Shown piece by piece: positions 43,317 through 52,294 of a stretch of 64,000 nt of DNA. Position 1 is the stretch's first letter. Each line of letters opens with the position of its first letter. The notes beneath the pieces were generated by a model, which saw only the letters and a program-made list of their open reading frames with translations, searched no databases and was not told the origin of the DNA. Source of the DNA: Paenirhizobium naphthalenivorans (lineage in GTDB: Bacteria; Pseudomonadota; Alphaproteobacteria; Rhizobiales; Rhizobiaceae); assembly GCF_007992095.1 (NCBI RefSeq), contig NZ_BJZP01000020.1, forward strand, positions 1 through 64,000, in the 5' to 3' direction. The translations under genes and the position numbers were made by a program.

Positions 43317-44489
43317 ATGTCCGAGCGAAGGCCGGCTGAATTCCACCCGGAAACGATCGCCGCGGCATATGGTGTTGCCAGCGATACCGCTTTTGGCGCG
43401 GTGGCGCCGCCTCTTTACCTTTCCAGCACCTACGAGTTTGCCGGTTTCGAGGAGCCCCGTACCTACGATTATGGCCGTGTCGGCAATCCCACCCGGGATC
43501 TCCTGGCCGAGGCGATCGCCAAACTGGAGGGTGGCGCGGGTGCGGTAGTGACACCGAGCGGCATGGCGGCGCTTGATCTTCTCATCGGTCGCCTCGCGGT
43601 TGGAAGCTTGGTCCTGGCGCCACACGATTGCTATGGCGGCACGATGCGGCTGTTGAACGCGCGCGCGCAACTCGGCCAGATCCGGCGCGCGCTGGTGGAT
43701 CAGTCCGATATGGAGGCCTTTGAGGCGCAGCTTCGGGATCATCCGGCACTTGTCTTGATCGAGACCCCGAGCAACCCGCTTCTGCGGGTCGTTGATATCG
43801 CCATGCTTTCTGCCCGCGCAAGGAATGCAGGGGCGCGGGTGGTGGTCGACAATACCTTTCTGTCTCCTGCGCGGCAGCAACCACTGTCGCTTGGCGCGGA
43901 TTATGTCCTGCACTCGACGACGAAATTTCTCAACGGCCATTCCGACGTGATTGCCGGTGCCGTGATTGCCGCAGAGGCGCAGGAGGTGAAGGCTTTGAAG
44001 CAGTGGGCCAATGTTACTGGTGCGATCGCCGCGCCGTTCGATTGTTGGTTGACGCTGCGGGGCCTTCGAACGCTATTCGCGCGCATGGCGGCTCAGGAAC
44101 GCAATGCCATGCTGATCGCAGAACGGCTGCGGATCCATCCTGCGGTCGCTCGCGTGCATTATCCGGGTCTTGTCGATCATCCCGATCATGTCCTCGCCTG
44201 TCGGCAGCAGAGCGGTTTCGGCGCGATGATGAGCTTCGAGCTCGTGGGCGACGTTCCCGCCGTGAAGCGCTTCGTGCGCGCGGTGCGCGGTTTTACGCTG
44301 GCCGAGTCTCTTGGCGGTGTTGAGAGCCTGGTGGCCCATCCCGCGACGATGACCCATGCTGACATGGGGCCGGAAGCACGGGCCAATGCCGGCATTTGCG
44401 ATGGACTTCTTCGGCTTTCGGTCGGCCTTGAACATATTGATGACCTTGTTGCGGGGCTTGAGGCCGGCCTGCAGGCAGCAGAAGGCTGA
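43317..44489 (+). CDS. Cys/Met metabolism PLP enzyme (cystathionine gamma-synthase/beta-lyase type)
   Basis: This 390-residue fold-type I PLP enzyme has YDYGRVGNPTRDLL, TPSGMAALDLL, ETPSNPLLRVVDI, VVVDNTFLSP and the PLP lysine in HSTTKFLNGHSDV. These are the transsulfuration family signatures. Motifs alone do not separate gamma-synthase from beta-lyase, so no gene symbol is given. It is divergent from LysR and followed 14 bp later by 5-formyl-THF cyclo-ligase, linking methionine and one-carbon metabolism. Confidence 0.9.
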   Translation: MSERRPAEFHPETIAAAYGVASDTAFGAVAPPLYLSSTYEFAGFEEPRTYDYGRVGNPTRDLLAEAIAKLEGGAGAVVTPSGMAALDLLIGRLAVGSLVLAPHDCYGGTMRLLNARAQLGQIRRALVDQSDMEAFEAQLRDHPALVLIETPSNPLLRVVDIAMLSARARNAGARVVVDNTFLSPARQQPLSLGADYVLHSTTKFLNGHSDVIAGAVIAAEAQEVKALKQWANVTGAIAAPFDCWLTLRGLRTLFARMAAQERNAMLIAERLRIHPAVARVHYPGLVDHPDHVLACRQQSGFGAMMSFELVGDVPAVKRFVRAVRGFTLAESLGGVESLVAHPATMTHADMGPEARANAGICDGLLRLSVGLEHIDDLVAGLEAGLQAAEG

Positions 44490-44503
44490 TAGGAGGATGC
44501 TTG

Positions 44504-45175
44504 ATGGTTGACGACGACGCTCCACGCTCCTTTGCCTCACCGGCTTGCTTCCTGCACGAGGTTGATCCTGTTTACGCGGGTTTGGCCAATCCACCGGACT
44601 TGACCGCCTGGGCAGACGTCAAGCTCTGGCGCACGAACGAGCGTCGCCGGTTGATTGCGGAGCGTCTGGCGGTCCCTGCCGAGGTTCGCATTGCGGCTGC
44701 AGAATCCATCGCGGCCTTGGTCCTAGCCGAGATCGGCAATGTCGAGGGCCGTATCGTCAGCGCCTATTGGCCATTCCGAGGGGAGCCTGACCTTCGTCCG
44801 CTGATGCAGGAGATCGTCAGGCAGGGAGGCCGTACGGCTTTGCCCGTGGTGATCGAAAAGGGACTACCGCTGGAATTCCATTTCTGGAAGGCGGGCCAGG
44901 CATTGTCGCGAGGGGTCTGGGGGATACCGGTTCCGGCCGAAAAGCGACCCTGCATTCCTGATGTGGTGATCGCGCCAGTCGTCGGCTACGATCATGGATG
45001 TTATCGGCTCGGCTATGGTGGAGGCTTCTTCGACAGGACCTTGGCTGCGACGCAAGCCAGGCCTCAAGTGGTCGGCGCCGGCTACAGCGCAGGCCGGCTT
45101 TCGACGATCTACCCGCAAAAGCATGACCTTCCCATGGACATGGTCGTGACGGAGTCTGGAATAGCGCGACGCTAG
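44504..45175 (+). CDS. 5-formyltetrahydrofolate cyclo-ligase
   Basis: This 223-residue protein starts at ATG 44504 behind AGGAGG. The C-terminal half has the cyclo-ligase motifs SAYWPFRGEPDLRPL, PVVGYDHGCYRLGYGGGFFDRTL and a Lys-rich phosphate site earlier. It turns 5-formyl-THF into methenyl-THF using ATP. The N-terminal 45 residues are longer than in many homologues and include DPVYAGLANPPD, as seen in some rhizobial versions. Confidence 0.9.
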   Translation: MVDDDAPRSFASPACFLHEVDPVYAGLANPPDLTAWADVKLWRTNERRRLIAERLAVPAEVRIAAAESIAALVLAEIGNVEGRIVSAYWPFRGEPDLRPLMQEIVRQGGRTALPVVIEKGLPLEFHFWKAGQALSRGVWGIPVPAEKRPCIPDVVIAPVVGYDHGCYRLGYGGGFFDRTLAATQARPQVVGAGYSAGRLSTIYPQKHDLPMDMVVTESGIARR

Positions 45176-45335
45176 CTGGTCGTCTTTCCGATCGTGCCTA
45201 TGCCAGCGGTCGCGTCAGAAGAAACGTGCCATTAGGGGGCGGATCGACGTGGCGGTCAACTGGCCAAGAAGTCGCTCCGACCGAACAACAACATACGAAC
45301 CGTTGGTTCAATACGACGAACTTTAGGCAAGAGAG

Positions 45336-45704
45336 ATGGCGAGATTGGGCCCCACCAGCGCGCTATTCATTGAGCGCCATCTCGTCCCGGAGCTTAAGGC
45401 CTGGCGGGGAGAGATGTCCTTGGCTGGTGTTTTCTGGGTCTATGGTATCTTTGTGAGCGCCGAGCTCGCGATGCTGCATGTGATCGCCCTCTATCTCGAC
45501 CAACTCTGGGTTCAGCAAGCTGCTATCCTTGCTTTTGCGCTATATACGCCCTGGATCCTTGTCGCCATCTGGCGCTGCGCCGGAAATGCCGCACCCTTCT
45601 GGGCCACCATGGTCAGGTGGCTGAACGTGGCTTGGGCTCTGAACACCGCATTCATCTTGCTGTTTCTGCAGTTCGATCTGCTGTTGCGCTATGCGCAAGG
45701 ATAG
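45336..45704 (+). CDS. Three-TM membrane protein of unknown function
   Basis: This 122-residue protein has three hydrophobic helices (about 27-52, 58-78, 88-115). The N-terminal amphipathic stretch reads LFIERHLVPELKAWRGEMSL. No family was recognised. It is in the same orientation as the following cupin and CBS genes but separated by 260 bp. Confidence 0.6.
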   Translation: MARLGPTSALFIERHLVPELKAWRGEMSLAGVFWVYGIFVSAELAMLHVIALYLDQLWVQQAAILAFALYTPWILVAIWRCAGNAAPFWATMVRWLNVAWALNTAFILLFLQFDLLLRYAQG

Positions 45705-45967
45705 GCAGGTCACAGGGAAGGCCGCTGCCCCATGTTGGTCGAACCTGAAAATGTGGCCGTTTCAACTCGGGTGGCCTCTACAGCCAAGGGCGCGACTGCG
45801 TGAACGAGCTATCCCTTGCGCCATCTGTTCGGAGCGATCATTGTGCGGCATCGGAAACTCTGTCGATCTGATACACGATCGACATTGCGTATTGGCCCAA
45901 AGATCTGAGCGCAAGACAGGCATCGTAGCGTATAGTCCCCGTGACTAATGGCGCAGGAGTGGCGGAA

Positions 45968-46363
45968 ATGGCAATGCAACACGTCCGGCCTGGTGAAGTT
46001 TTCGATCTGGCACCATCGAGTTCGAGCCCAGGGAATGAGTTCTCAGTCGCGATCGTCAAGACGAAGATGTTCGAAGCTGTGCGTCTCGTCGTTCTTTCCG
46101 GAACCTCTATAAAGGAACACAAGTTCGACGGTCCCATTATGCTGCAATGTCTGGAGGGACGTGTTTTGCTTGGCCTATCCGAGTGCACGCGCGAACTCTC
46201 GGATGGCCACTGGCTCTATCTTGACGGCGGCACCCCTCACTCGATCAGAGGAATTCAGGACGCGACTTTGCTGCTGACGATACTGTTCTCCCATCAGGAC
46301 CGGACCATCGCCGGGCAAATCACCTGCTCACAAGACCGCAACCCGACGGTTACGGCGTCGTGA
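45968..46363 (+). CDS. Cupin-domain protein
   Basis: This 131-residue single cupin has VVLSGTSIKEHKFDGPIMLQCLEGRVLL and DGHWLYLDGGTPHSIRG as the two half-motifs. Lys-Glu-His and the later His are potential metal ligands, but the set is incomplete compared with canonical cupins. The ATG at 45968 has an AGGAG site. It may act as a small sensor or isomerase; function unknown. Confidence 0.75.
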   Translation: MAMQHVRPGEVFDLAPSSSSPGNEFSVAIVKTKMFEAVRLVVLSGTSIKEHKFDGPIMLQCLEGRVLLGLSECTRELSDGHWLYLDGGTPHSIRGIQDATLLLTILFSHQDRTIAGQITCSQDRNPTVTAS

Positions 46364-46429
46364 CTGCGAGAATAGAACGCCAGGTGTCCCTTGGGCGAAG
46401 CACCAGGGAACTGGAAAAGGGAGGATGTA

Positions 46430-46873
46430 TTGAGAGTTGACAGCATACTGCAAGTGGCGCAAGAGCGGCTCGCCACCATCGGTGACGATGCTCTGTTGAT
46501 AGACGCCGCCAGATTGTTGAACGGTCCACAGTTCAATCTCGTTGTCGTCTGCGATGGCAGCGGGAAGGCGGTCGGTGTAATCACCAAGACCGACGTGGTC
46601 AGCAGGATCAGCTATTGCACTGGATGCAGTTGCTCAATGCCGGCGACCCAGGTGATGACGACGGACATTGTGTCTTGCCGACCAAGCGATCTACTGAGCG
46701 ATGTATGGTCTGCACTTAAGGTGCGTGGCTTGAAAAACGTTCCGGTTTTGGATCACCAGTCGGCACCGATTGGTGTTGCAAATGCGAGGGACGTGCTTCA
46801 ATCGCTACTGCAAGATGTCGAATATGAAGAGAAGATGCTTCATGATTACGTGATGGGTGTTGGGTATAGATAG
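46430..46873 (+). CDS. CBS-domain protein
   Basis: This 147-residue tandem CBS protein has NLVVVCDGSGKAVGVITKTDVVSRI, then VMTTDIVSCRPSDLLSDVW and a final VPVLDHQSAPIGVANARDVLQ. A three-Cys cluster (YCTGCSCSMP) sits between the repeats and could sense redox or metal. The TTG start at 46430 is set by GGGAGG 5 nt upstream. CBS pairs bind adenine nucleotides. It resembles CBS genes found near denitrification loci. Confidence 0.85.
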   Translation: MRVDSILQVAQERLATIGDDALLIDAARLLNGPQFNLVVVCDGSGKAVGVITKTDVVSRISYCTGCSCSMPATQVMTTDIVSCRPSDLLSDVWSALKVRGLKNVPVLDHQSAPIGVANARDVLQSLLQDVEYEEKMLHDYVMGVGYR

Positions 46874-47246
46874 AGGATATATGCCGCGTAGTCGGTGGTT
46901 CAAATGTTGGTCTGGATGTATCTCCGGGGCTCCCCGCTTTTTCGCTGAAGTCACTCCTGAGCCAGAGTCGGCCATATTGGCGCGCATCGCCGCGTCCTCT
47001 GCCGTAACCGCCTCCATCTGAGAACAATTGGCTGAACAACACGATGGGGTCAGCCGGCGCGCAACATGGTGATCGCAGCGGCTGCGCGGAGGATCAAAGA
47101 GGCGGATGTTGCGGCAATACTTTGTCTGGCTGTTCTGGCCGCCTTCAAACTCCAATGCTCGGTATTGCCCTCACTGCCGCTCAAGGATCAATGATGCTGG
47201 CGATATCGTGATCGCCGCAATTCGGCAGAATACGTCTGCGAGTTCT
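46874..47246. other. Gap without convincing gene
   Basis: 373 bp between the CBS gene and the MOSC gene end. A 42-codon frame starts at ATG 47064 (MVIAAAARRIKEADVAAIL) without homology. Nothing else was recognised. Confidence 0.45.
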
Positions 47247-47978
47247 TCAGGAGATCGCTTCCCTCGGCGCATTCAGGCGGGATCCCCAGTCCTCCACCTC
47301 ACCGCTTTGCAGACGGCGCTCGGCCAGATTGCGCCAGCTTTCCGGGAGCCCGGAAAGGGCGGCAAAAGCGGTCAGAGCCGGGCGATTGAGCTTGTCGTTG
47401 TAGAATAGATCGGTGACCCGCGTCAGTGGCCAGTCAGGTGCGGGACGTTCCTCAAGTGAAGCATGGTCGCCCGCCTTGATCTGGTCCGGTTCTACGACGC
47501 GGAAATACCAGCCGGTGCGACCAGTCGTCTGCACCCGACGCGCCATGTCGGGCACCTCAAAGCGTATATTCAGTTTCCAGCAGGGCTGCCTGCCTTGGGA
47601 GACTTCCAGCAGTGTTGACCCAATCCGCCAGCGGTCTCCCAGACAAAGGTCAGCCTCGGTCGCGCCTTCGACCACCAGGTTTTCTCCGAAGCCGCCGGTT
47701 CGGAATTGATCTGCGGCTTCCGGAAGGTCCTGCGCCCATTTGGGATAGTGTGTTGCGCTATAGGCATGGATTGCCTTATCTGCACCGCCGTGATGGCGAA
47801 GATCCGCCTGTTCGTCACCTACCAGACCTAGCGCACTTGCCAGCAGCGGAGTTGTGACGGAGTGTTTGTCGATCGCCGACCGTGCTGTTCCTGGTCCAAA
47901 GGGCTTCGCTCGACCTATTCTGACTTCAGCAATCGCAAACTGCCTTATCCGAGTGGGCAATTCCGTCTCTCCGGTCAT
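47247..47978 (-). CDS. MOSC-domain protein (YiiM-like)
   Basis: This 243-residue protein carries the MOSC fold: GLVGDEQADLRHHGGADKAIHAY, GGFGENLVVEG, DRWRIGSTLLEVSQGRQPCWKL with the conserved cysteine in RQPCWK. YiiM-type MOSC proteins reduce N-hydroxylated substrates with a Mo cofactor. The ATG at 47978 is chosen because the upstream extension crosses the P450 promoter. It is divergent from the P450 gene, with a TTTG-N8-CAAA box between them. Confidence 0.88.
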   Translation of the reverse strand: MTGETELPTRIRQFAIAEVRIGRAKPFGPGTARSAIDKHSVTTPLLASALGLVGDEQADLRHHGGADKAIHAYSATHYPKWAQDLPEAADQFRTGGFGENLVVEGATEADLCLGDRWRIGSTLLEVSQGRQPCWKLNIRFEVPDMARRVQTTGRTGWYFRVVEPDQIKAGDHASLEERPAPDWPLTRVTDLFYNDKLNRPALTAFAALSGLPESWRNLAERRLQSGEVEDWGSRLNAPREAIS

Positions 47979-48022
47979 GTGTAATCTCACAGTCGGTTTT
48001 GCAGAAACCTGCATTTGAGTTC

Positions 48023-48038
48023 TTTGCGTGAAGACAAA
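48023..48038. promoter_or_regulatory. NnrR/DNR-type box between MOSC and P450
   Basis: TTTGCGTGAAGACAAA, TTTG-N8-CAAA form, about 50 bp from the MOSC start and 70 bp from the P450 start. It could control both divergent genes. Confidence 0.6.
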
Positions 48039-48097
48039 GACCCTGCTCTCAACTGCTGCATTGTAGCCGCTGACCTGTGGTAGGGAAACTAAAACAA

Positions 48098-49294
48098 ATG
48101 ACATCGGCAAATGGAAAGAAATCCGTCGTGGACGCATCTTCGGGTGAGCGCTGCTCTGACTGGGATCCCCGCAGCGCCGAGGTGCAGATCGACCAGATCC
48201 ATGCCTATGATCATATGCGCAAAACCTGTCCGGTCGCCTACAGCGACTATCTCGGTTGGTCCCTTTTCCGCCATGCCGATATTTTGCAGGTTCTCACCGA
48301 TCACGAAACGTTCAGCAATGTTGTTTCACAGCACCCCTCGGTGCCCAACGGCATGGATCCTCCGCAACACACCGTCTATCGGCGGATGATCGATCCCTAT
48401 TTCACCCAGGAACGGGTCGAAGCCTTCGAGCCCGAGTGTCGGCGGATAGCCGGCGATCTTCTCAAGGCGCTCAGGGACGCCCCATCCTTCGAGGCAATTG
48501 GCCTCCTTGCCGAGCCCTATGCCGTCCGCATCCAATGTAGCTTTCTCGGCTGGCCGCCGTTGCTGTATGAACCATTGCTTCAATGGGTGCACAAGAATCG
48601 CGAAGCGATGCGCGCCCGCGATACTGATGTCATGGCAGCCATAGCCCTGGAGTTCGACGGGCATATCCGTTCCCAGCTAGAATGGCGGGAAGAGGCCGGT
48701 GACGCCGCGCCGGACGACATCACCACCAGCCTCGTCCGTCAGACGATAGACGGCAAGCGGCTCGAGCATGGCGAAATCGTGAGTATCCTGCGCAATTGGA
48801 CGGTGGGTGAACTGGGTACCATTGCGGCTTGTGTGGGAATCGTCGTGCATTTTCTTGCCGAAAACCCTGAGATTCAGACCCGGCTGCGCTTCGACCGGTC
48901 TGACCTTTCGCTGGCCATCGAGGAAATCCTGCGTCTGCACGGACCGTTGATTTCGAATCGGCGAACGGCACTACGGCCCGTGATGATCCGCGGGCGTCGG
49001 ATCGAAGCTGGGGAACGGATGACGGTGATCTGGGCTTCGGCCAATCGCGACGCCCGGGTCTTCGAGGCTGCCGATCAGTATTGCCCCGAACGCGACCAGA
49101 CACCAAACCTGCTTTACGGCGCGGGCATCCACATTTGTCCGGGTGCTGCTCTGGCGAGAATGCAGCTGAGGGTCATGATCGATGAACTGCTGCGCGCGAT
49201 TGGGCCATTTTCGCAGGTGGCCGGCGACGGGCCTTTGCGGGCCGTCTATCCCGCAAGTGGCTTCGTGTCGGTTCTCCTGCAGTTTGACAGCTAG
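48098..49294 (+). CDS. Cytochrome P450
   Basis: This P450 of about 398 residues has the heme-thiolate motif YGAGIHICPGAALARMQLR (Cys as proximal ligand), the ExxR motif in IEEILRLHG, and the helix-I segment RNWTVGELGTIAAC. In helix I the usual acid-Thr pair of (A/G)Gx(D/E)T is shifted. No ferredoxin or reductase gene is adjacent. The start may be GTG 48077. The upstream NnrR/DNR-type box suggests a role under nitric oxide or low oxygen, possibly a non-monooxygenase P450. The substrate is unknown. Confidence 0.9.
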   Translation: MTSANGKKSVVDASSGERCSDWDPRSAEVQIDQIHAYDHMRKTCPVAYSDYLGWSLFRHADILQVLTDHETFSNVVSQHPSVPNGMDPPQHTVYRRMIDPYFTQERVEAFEPECRRIAGDLLKALRDAPSFEAIGLLAEPYAVRIQCSFLGWPPLLYEPLLQWVHKNREAMRARDTDVMAAIALEFDGHIRSQLEWREEAGDAAPDDITTSLVRQTIDGKRLEHGEIVSILRNWTVGELGTIAACVGIVVHFLAENPEIQTRLRFDRSDLSLAIEEILRLHGPLISNRRTALRPVMIRGRRIEAGERMTVIWASANRDARVFEAADQYCPERDQTPNLLYGAGIHICPGAALARMQLRVMIDELLRAIGPFSQVAGDGPLRAVYPASGFVSVLLQFDS

Positions 49295-49393
49295 GAGCGC
49301 GCGAAGGGTCGTGTTGCTTTGCCTGCTCTGGATCAAAAGCGGCGGGGATCTCGCTATGTTCAACCTGAAATATCTGCATAAGTGGAGAGAAAG

Positions 49394-49753
49394 ATGGGTA
49401 TCGTCAAAAGGGTCGCCGCGAGGCTGGAGCGGCAGTCGCATCTGATGAGCGTGATGATGGAACGGCTGGGGGTCCATCCAGAGTTGGCCGGACAGGAGCA
49501 GTTCGGACTGAGCTTGGCGCGAGCGGTGAGAACTTGCCTTTTCTGTCGCCGCAGCGACGCCTGTGAAGCATGGCTTTCGCATTGCGATGGCCTACCGAAA
49601 GCGGGACCGGAATTCTGTGGCAACCGGCGCTTCTTCGGCGCCCACAACTTAGGGATGCCCCAGAACAAGCGTGATCAAAGGTCAGCTCCCCTGGATTCTA
49701 GGCCGGGCACCGCCGCACCGCTGGCCCGAAACGGGACGCGAGACGGCGGCTAG
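49394..49753 (+). CDS. DUF6455-like cysteine protein
   Basis: This 119-residue protein has SVMMERLGVHPELAGQEQFG and a Cys pattern TCLFCRRSDACEAWL followed by PEFCGNRRFF, typical of DUF6455 proteins found near denitrification and anaerobic genes. The four cysteines could bind metal or an Fe-S cluster. The start at 49394 has a GGAGA site. The 3' end overlaps a long inverted repeat shared with the convergent cobT gene. Confidence 0.75.
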   Translation: MGIVKRVAARLERQSHLMSVMMERLGVHPELAGQEQFGLSLARAVRTCLFCRRSDACEAWLSHCDGLPKAGPEFCGNRRFFGAHNLGMPQNKRDQRSAPLDSRPGTAAPLARNGTRDGG

Positions 49754-49773
49754 TCAATGTCTCTCGCGTCCCG
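49732..49773. terminator. Candidate bidirectional terminator
   Basis: CGGGACGCGAGA (49732-49743) pairs perfectly with TCTCGCGTCCCG (49762-49773) across an 18-nt loop, between the convergent DUF6455 and cobT genes. There is no strong T-tract, so termination efficiency is uncertain. Confidence 0.5.
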
Positions 49774-49784
49774 CAAGGGTTCTG

Positions 49785-50846
49785 CTACCGCTCGATGCCG
49801 CTATGCACACCGGCCTCGGCGAATGTTGCCATGCCGAGGTGGCATCTTAACGCTGCCCTTGCCATAAGGGCGGCCAGCACCGCGCCGGTTCCTTCGCCCA
49901 ATCGCAAATCAAGATCGAGAAGCGGCCGCAATCCGAGATGGGCGAGAAGCCGCCGATGCCCGGGCTCCATCGAGCTGTGACCGACCATGCAGTGCGCCAG
50001 GCCTCCTGGTCCGCTGCAGTGGAGCGCGAGGGCGGCTGCCGAGCAGATGAAACCATCGAGCATGACAGGTACGCGAAGCAGGCGCGCCGCGACAATCGAC
50101 CCGGCCATGGCGGCGATTTCGCGCCCGCCCAGAATCCGCAAGGCATCGAGCCCATCAACTATGGCGTTTTCATGCAGTCTGACAGCCTCGGAGACGACCT
50201 CGATCTTGCGCTCTAACATCCCGATCGGGATCCCGGACCCTCGACCACACCAGTCCGCCGGCTCGCCGCCCAAAAGTGCAAAGCATATGGCCGAGGCCGC
50301 AGTCGTGTTCCCGATTCCCATCTCACCTGGGCAAAGGATGCTTGCACCCGGTCGAACCGCAAGCATCCCGGATTGGAATGCACCAAGGAATTCTCTTTCG
50401 GACATGGCCGGGGCATGAAGGAAGTTGTTGACGGGGTGAGCCAACTCGAGCGGCACGACCGTCACCTTGGCACCGAGCTCGGCACTCAGCTGATTGATGG
50501 CCGCTCCGCCGCGCTCGAAGTTCTGCACCATCTGCTCTGTGACAACCGGAGGATAGGCCGACACACCGGCTTCGGCCACGCCGTGATTGCCCGCAAAGAC
50601 ACATACTTGCGGATCATCCATTACAGGGGGGTAGCGTCCTTGCCAGCGGGCCAGCCAGGCGACGATTTCCTCGAGCCTGCCGAGGCTGCCTGGCGGTTTG
50701 GTCAGGATCTCCTCCCGCGCTGCCGCTGTGCTTGCCGCATTTTCGTCTCCGGCCGGCAGTGCCTGCAGCGTTCGGCGCAGGGCTGAGAGGTCTTTTATGG
50801 GTGCAAAGAACTGTTGCCTTGAGAAAAGGCTGTTTAGATCAGACAT
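49785..50846 (-). CDS. cobT: Nicotinate-nucleotide-dimethylbenzimidazole phosphoribosyltransferase
   Basis: This 353-residue CobT has KPPGSLGRLEEIVAWLARWQG, VFAGNHGVAEAGVSAYPP, GEMGIGNTTAASAI and a C-terminal active-site Glu region (LDLRLGEGTGA). It activates the lower ligand of cobalamin. The start at 50846 follows GGAGGACC. A cobalamin riboswitch lies just upstream, giving feedback control. No other cobalamin genes are in the window. Confidence 0.95.
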   Translation of the reverse strand: MSDLNSLFSRQQFFAPIKDLSALRRTLQALPAGDENAASTAAAREEILTKPPGSLGRLEEIVAWLARWQGRYPPVMDDPQVCVFAGNHGVAEAGVSAYPPVVTEQMVQNFERGGAAINQLSAELGAKVTVVPLELAHPVNNFLHAPAMSEREFLGAFQSGMLAVRPGASILCPGEMGIGNTTAASAICFALLGGEPADWCGRGSGIPIGMLERKIEVVSEAVRLHENAIVDGLDALRILGGREIAAMAGSIVAARLLRVPVMLDGFICSAAALALHCSGPGGLAHCMVGHSSMEPGHRRLLAHLGLRPLLDLDLRLGEGTGAVLAALMARAALRCHLGMATFAEAGVHSGIER

Positions 50847-50889
50847 ACGGGTCCTCCACGTGACGCCGAAGCTCGAATGAGCAATCGCC

Positions 50890-51103
50890 CCGCCCTTTGC
50901 CATCGGGCGGTTTCAAGATCAGGCAACGCGTCTTCTGACTTCCAGCTTAACCGGGTGCAGGCACCTTCCCATCCGGGGAGCCGGACAGTGGCGGACAATG
51001 CCTCCTGACACTCGTATCTGGTTACAGCGGCGGGACCGTCCCGGAATTTCACCGGGTTCCGTTAGTTGCAGCAGGTTTCGTAGGGCATGCACTCCCGACC
51101 GAC
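50890..51103 (-). promoter_or_regulatory. Cobalamin riboswitch upstream of cobT
   Basis: Read on the minus strand, this leader shows the core motifs of the B12 riboswitch: GGTGAAATTCCGGGACGG, CCCGCCGCTGTAACC, and the B12-box-like region GTCAGAAGACGCGTTGCCTG. A GC-rich hairpin (CCGCCC/GGGCGG, 50890-50910) follows before the cobT ribosome site. It has no U-run, so translational control or an unresolved expression platform is more likely than intrinsic termination. Confidence 0.9.
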
Positions 51104-51164
51104 AATCTGAAAGGTGACTTTAATCAGGCGGCAGATGCCCTTTTCCGGCGAAAACTCACGAGTG

Positions 51165-51180
51165 CTTGCGCTGGCTCAAA
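51165..51180. promoter_or_regulatory. NnrR/DNR-type box upstream of crp/fnr gene
   Basis: CTTGCGCTGGCTCAAA, TTG-N8-CAA form, 14 of 16 bases identical to the FTR1-operon box. It is 115 bp before the Crp/Fnr gene and also lies upstream of the cobT leader. Confidence 0.5.
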
Positions 51181-51294
51181 GAAGTGAGAGTCGTGTCCAC
51201 CTCCTATGAATGAAGATTAGGGCCAGTGGCCCCGACTGGTATTTCCGGCTTCCTGGTAACGATGCGGTTTTTCTGTCACTGAAGGTTTTCGACG

Positions 51295-51957
51295 ATGAAC
51301 TTGATGGTATCCCCAGAACACCGTTTGGTATCCCGGCCAATCGAGGGCGATCGGCGGAAAAGCGCGGCAGCAATGGAGATTTTCCCAATCGGCACGATAC
51401 TCACGGCTACAGATAGCGCCGACGGACCAGTCTATCACATCCACGAGGGATGCATTGTGCTTAGCCGGCTGGTCGCCAACAGCGTTGCGCAGATCGTTGA
51501 CGTCTATGGTCCGGGCCGTATCTTTGTCCATCCCAGCGCGCCGACCTTGGCCGAAGTGCGCATAGAATGCCGGTACGAGGTGCTCAGCCTTCGCAAGCAC
51601 GCCCGCATGATTCACGAATCTCTCGTCGAAAACCTTGATCGTTCCCAGCGGCATGTCGCGCTCTTGTGCGGCAAGACGGCCGTTCAAAGGATCGCCACGG
51701 TCCTTATGGATCTCGCCCTGCAATTCGGTGTTGACCCGGTTTCATGCGGGACGCTGAGTCTGCCACTCACGCGGACCGAGATCGGCGATTGGCTCGGCTT
51801 GAGAGGTGAGACAGTCTCTCGCGTCTTCAGTCAGTTAGTCCAGCAGAGGGCTATTTCCCTTGATACGAATCGCCGCCTTTGCGTCAAAAACTGGCAAGCG
51901 CTTTCCCTCATTGCCGATGGTGTCGACCGGTGCACTGGGAGGGCGATGGCGATCTAG
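51295..51957 (+). CDS. Crp/Fnr-family transcription regulator
   Basis: This 220-residue regulator has an N-terminal cyclic-nucleotide-type barrel (about 25-110), a dimer helix and an HTH with LTRTEIGDWLGLRGETVSRVFSQL (about 162-185). The E-x-x-S-R recognition pattern suits TTG-containing half-sites. There is no N-terminal Cys cluster, so it is not an oxygen-sensing Fe-S FNR. An NnrR/DNR-like NO sensor or another member is possible. It has a TTG-N8-CAA box 115 bp upstream, which is consistent with autoregulation. It is my best in-window candidate for binding the seven boxes. Confidence 0.85.
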   Translation: MNLMVSPEHRLVSRPIEGDRRKSAAAMEIFPIGTILTATDSADGPVYHIHEGCIVLSRLVANSVAQIVDVYGPGRIFVHPSAPTLAEVRIECRYEVLSLRKHARMIHESLVENLDRSQRHVALLCGKTAVQRIATVLMDLALQFGVDPVSCGTLSLPLTRTEIGDWLGLRGETVSRVFSQLVQQRAISLDTNRRLCVKNWQALSLIADGVDRCTGRAMAI

Positions 51958-51997
51958 GTCATGTGACGGACACAATTGGTCGGCGCAATTCGACAGA

Positions 51998-52264
51998 TCA
52001 GCTGGACGCGGAGGCTTGCCCGTGGTTACCCTTGGTGCGGCCATCGTGTCGCGCGTCACCTATGGTCGAAAAGCGATCCATAATATAGCCGACAATGTCA
52101 TTGTCGCAGCACGCTGCCATGCATTCGTAAGCGTCACACCTCCAGTTACAGTCCGGGTCGTTCGCTCGGCAATCGGGGATACGTCCAGTAGATGGACGCA
52201 GACTGTCCATCCCAGTTCGGAACAGCCCCCCGACGGAGGGCTTGTATTCGCCGTTGCTCGTCAC
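51998..52264 (-). CDS. Cys-rich small protein downstream of ytfE
   Basis: This 88-residue protein starts at GTG 52264 with an ideal AAAGGAG site, 30 bp after the ytfE stop. Six cysteines lie within 22 residues (32, 39, 43, 48, 52, 53: DCRANDPDCNWRCDAYECMAACC), then a hydrophobic end NDIVGYIMDRF. The spacing suggests a metal or Fe-S site. It is probably co-transcribed with the di-iron repair protein. No known family was recognised. Confidence 0.6.
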   Translation of the reverse strand: MTSNGEYKPSVGGLFRTGMDSLRPSTGRIPDCRANDPDCNWRCDAYECMAACCDNDIVGYIMDRFSTIGDARHDGRTKGNHGQASASS

Positions 52265-52294
52265 GGTTTTCTCCTTTGAACGACGTGGTCGGCG

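Noticed and set aside
45887..45910. TTGCGTATTGGCCCAAA upstream of the cupin gene as an NnrR box
   Set aside because: The half-sites are separated by 10 nt rather than 8, so it does not fit the other seven.
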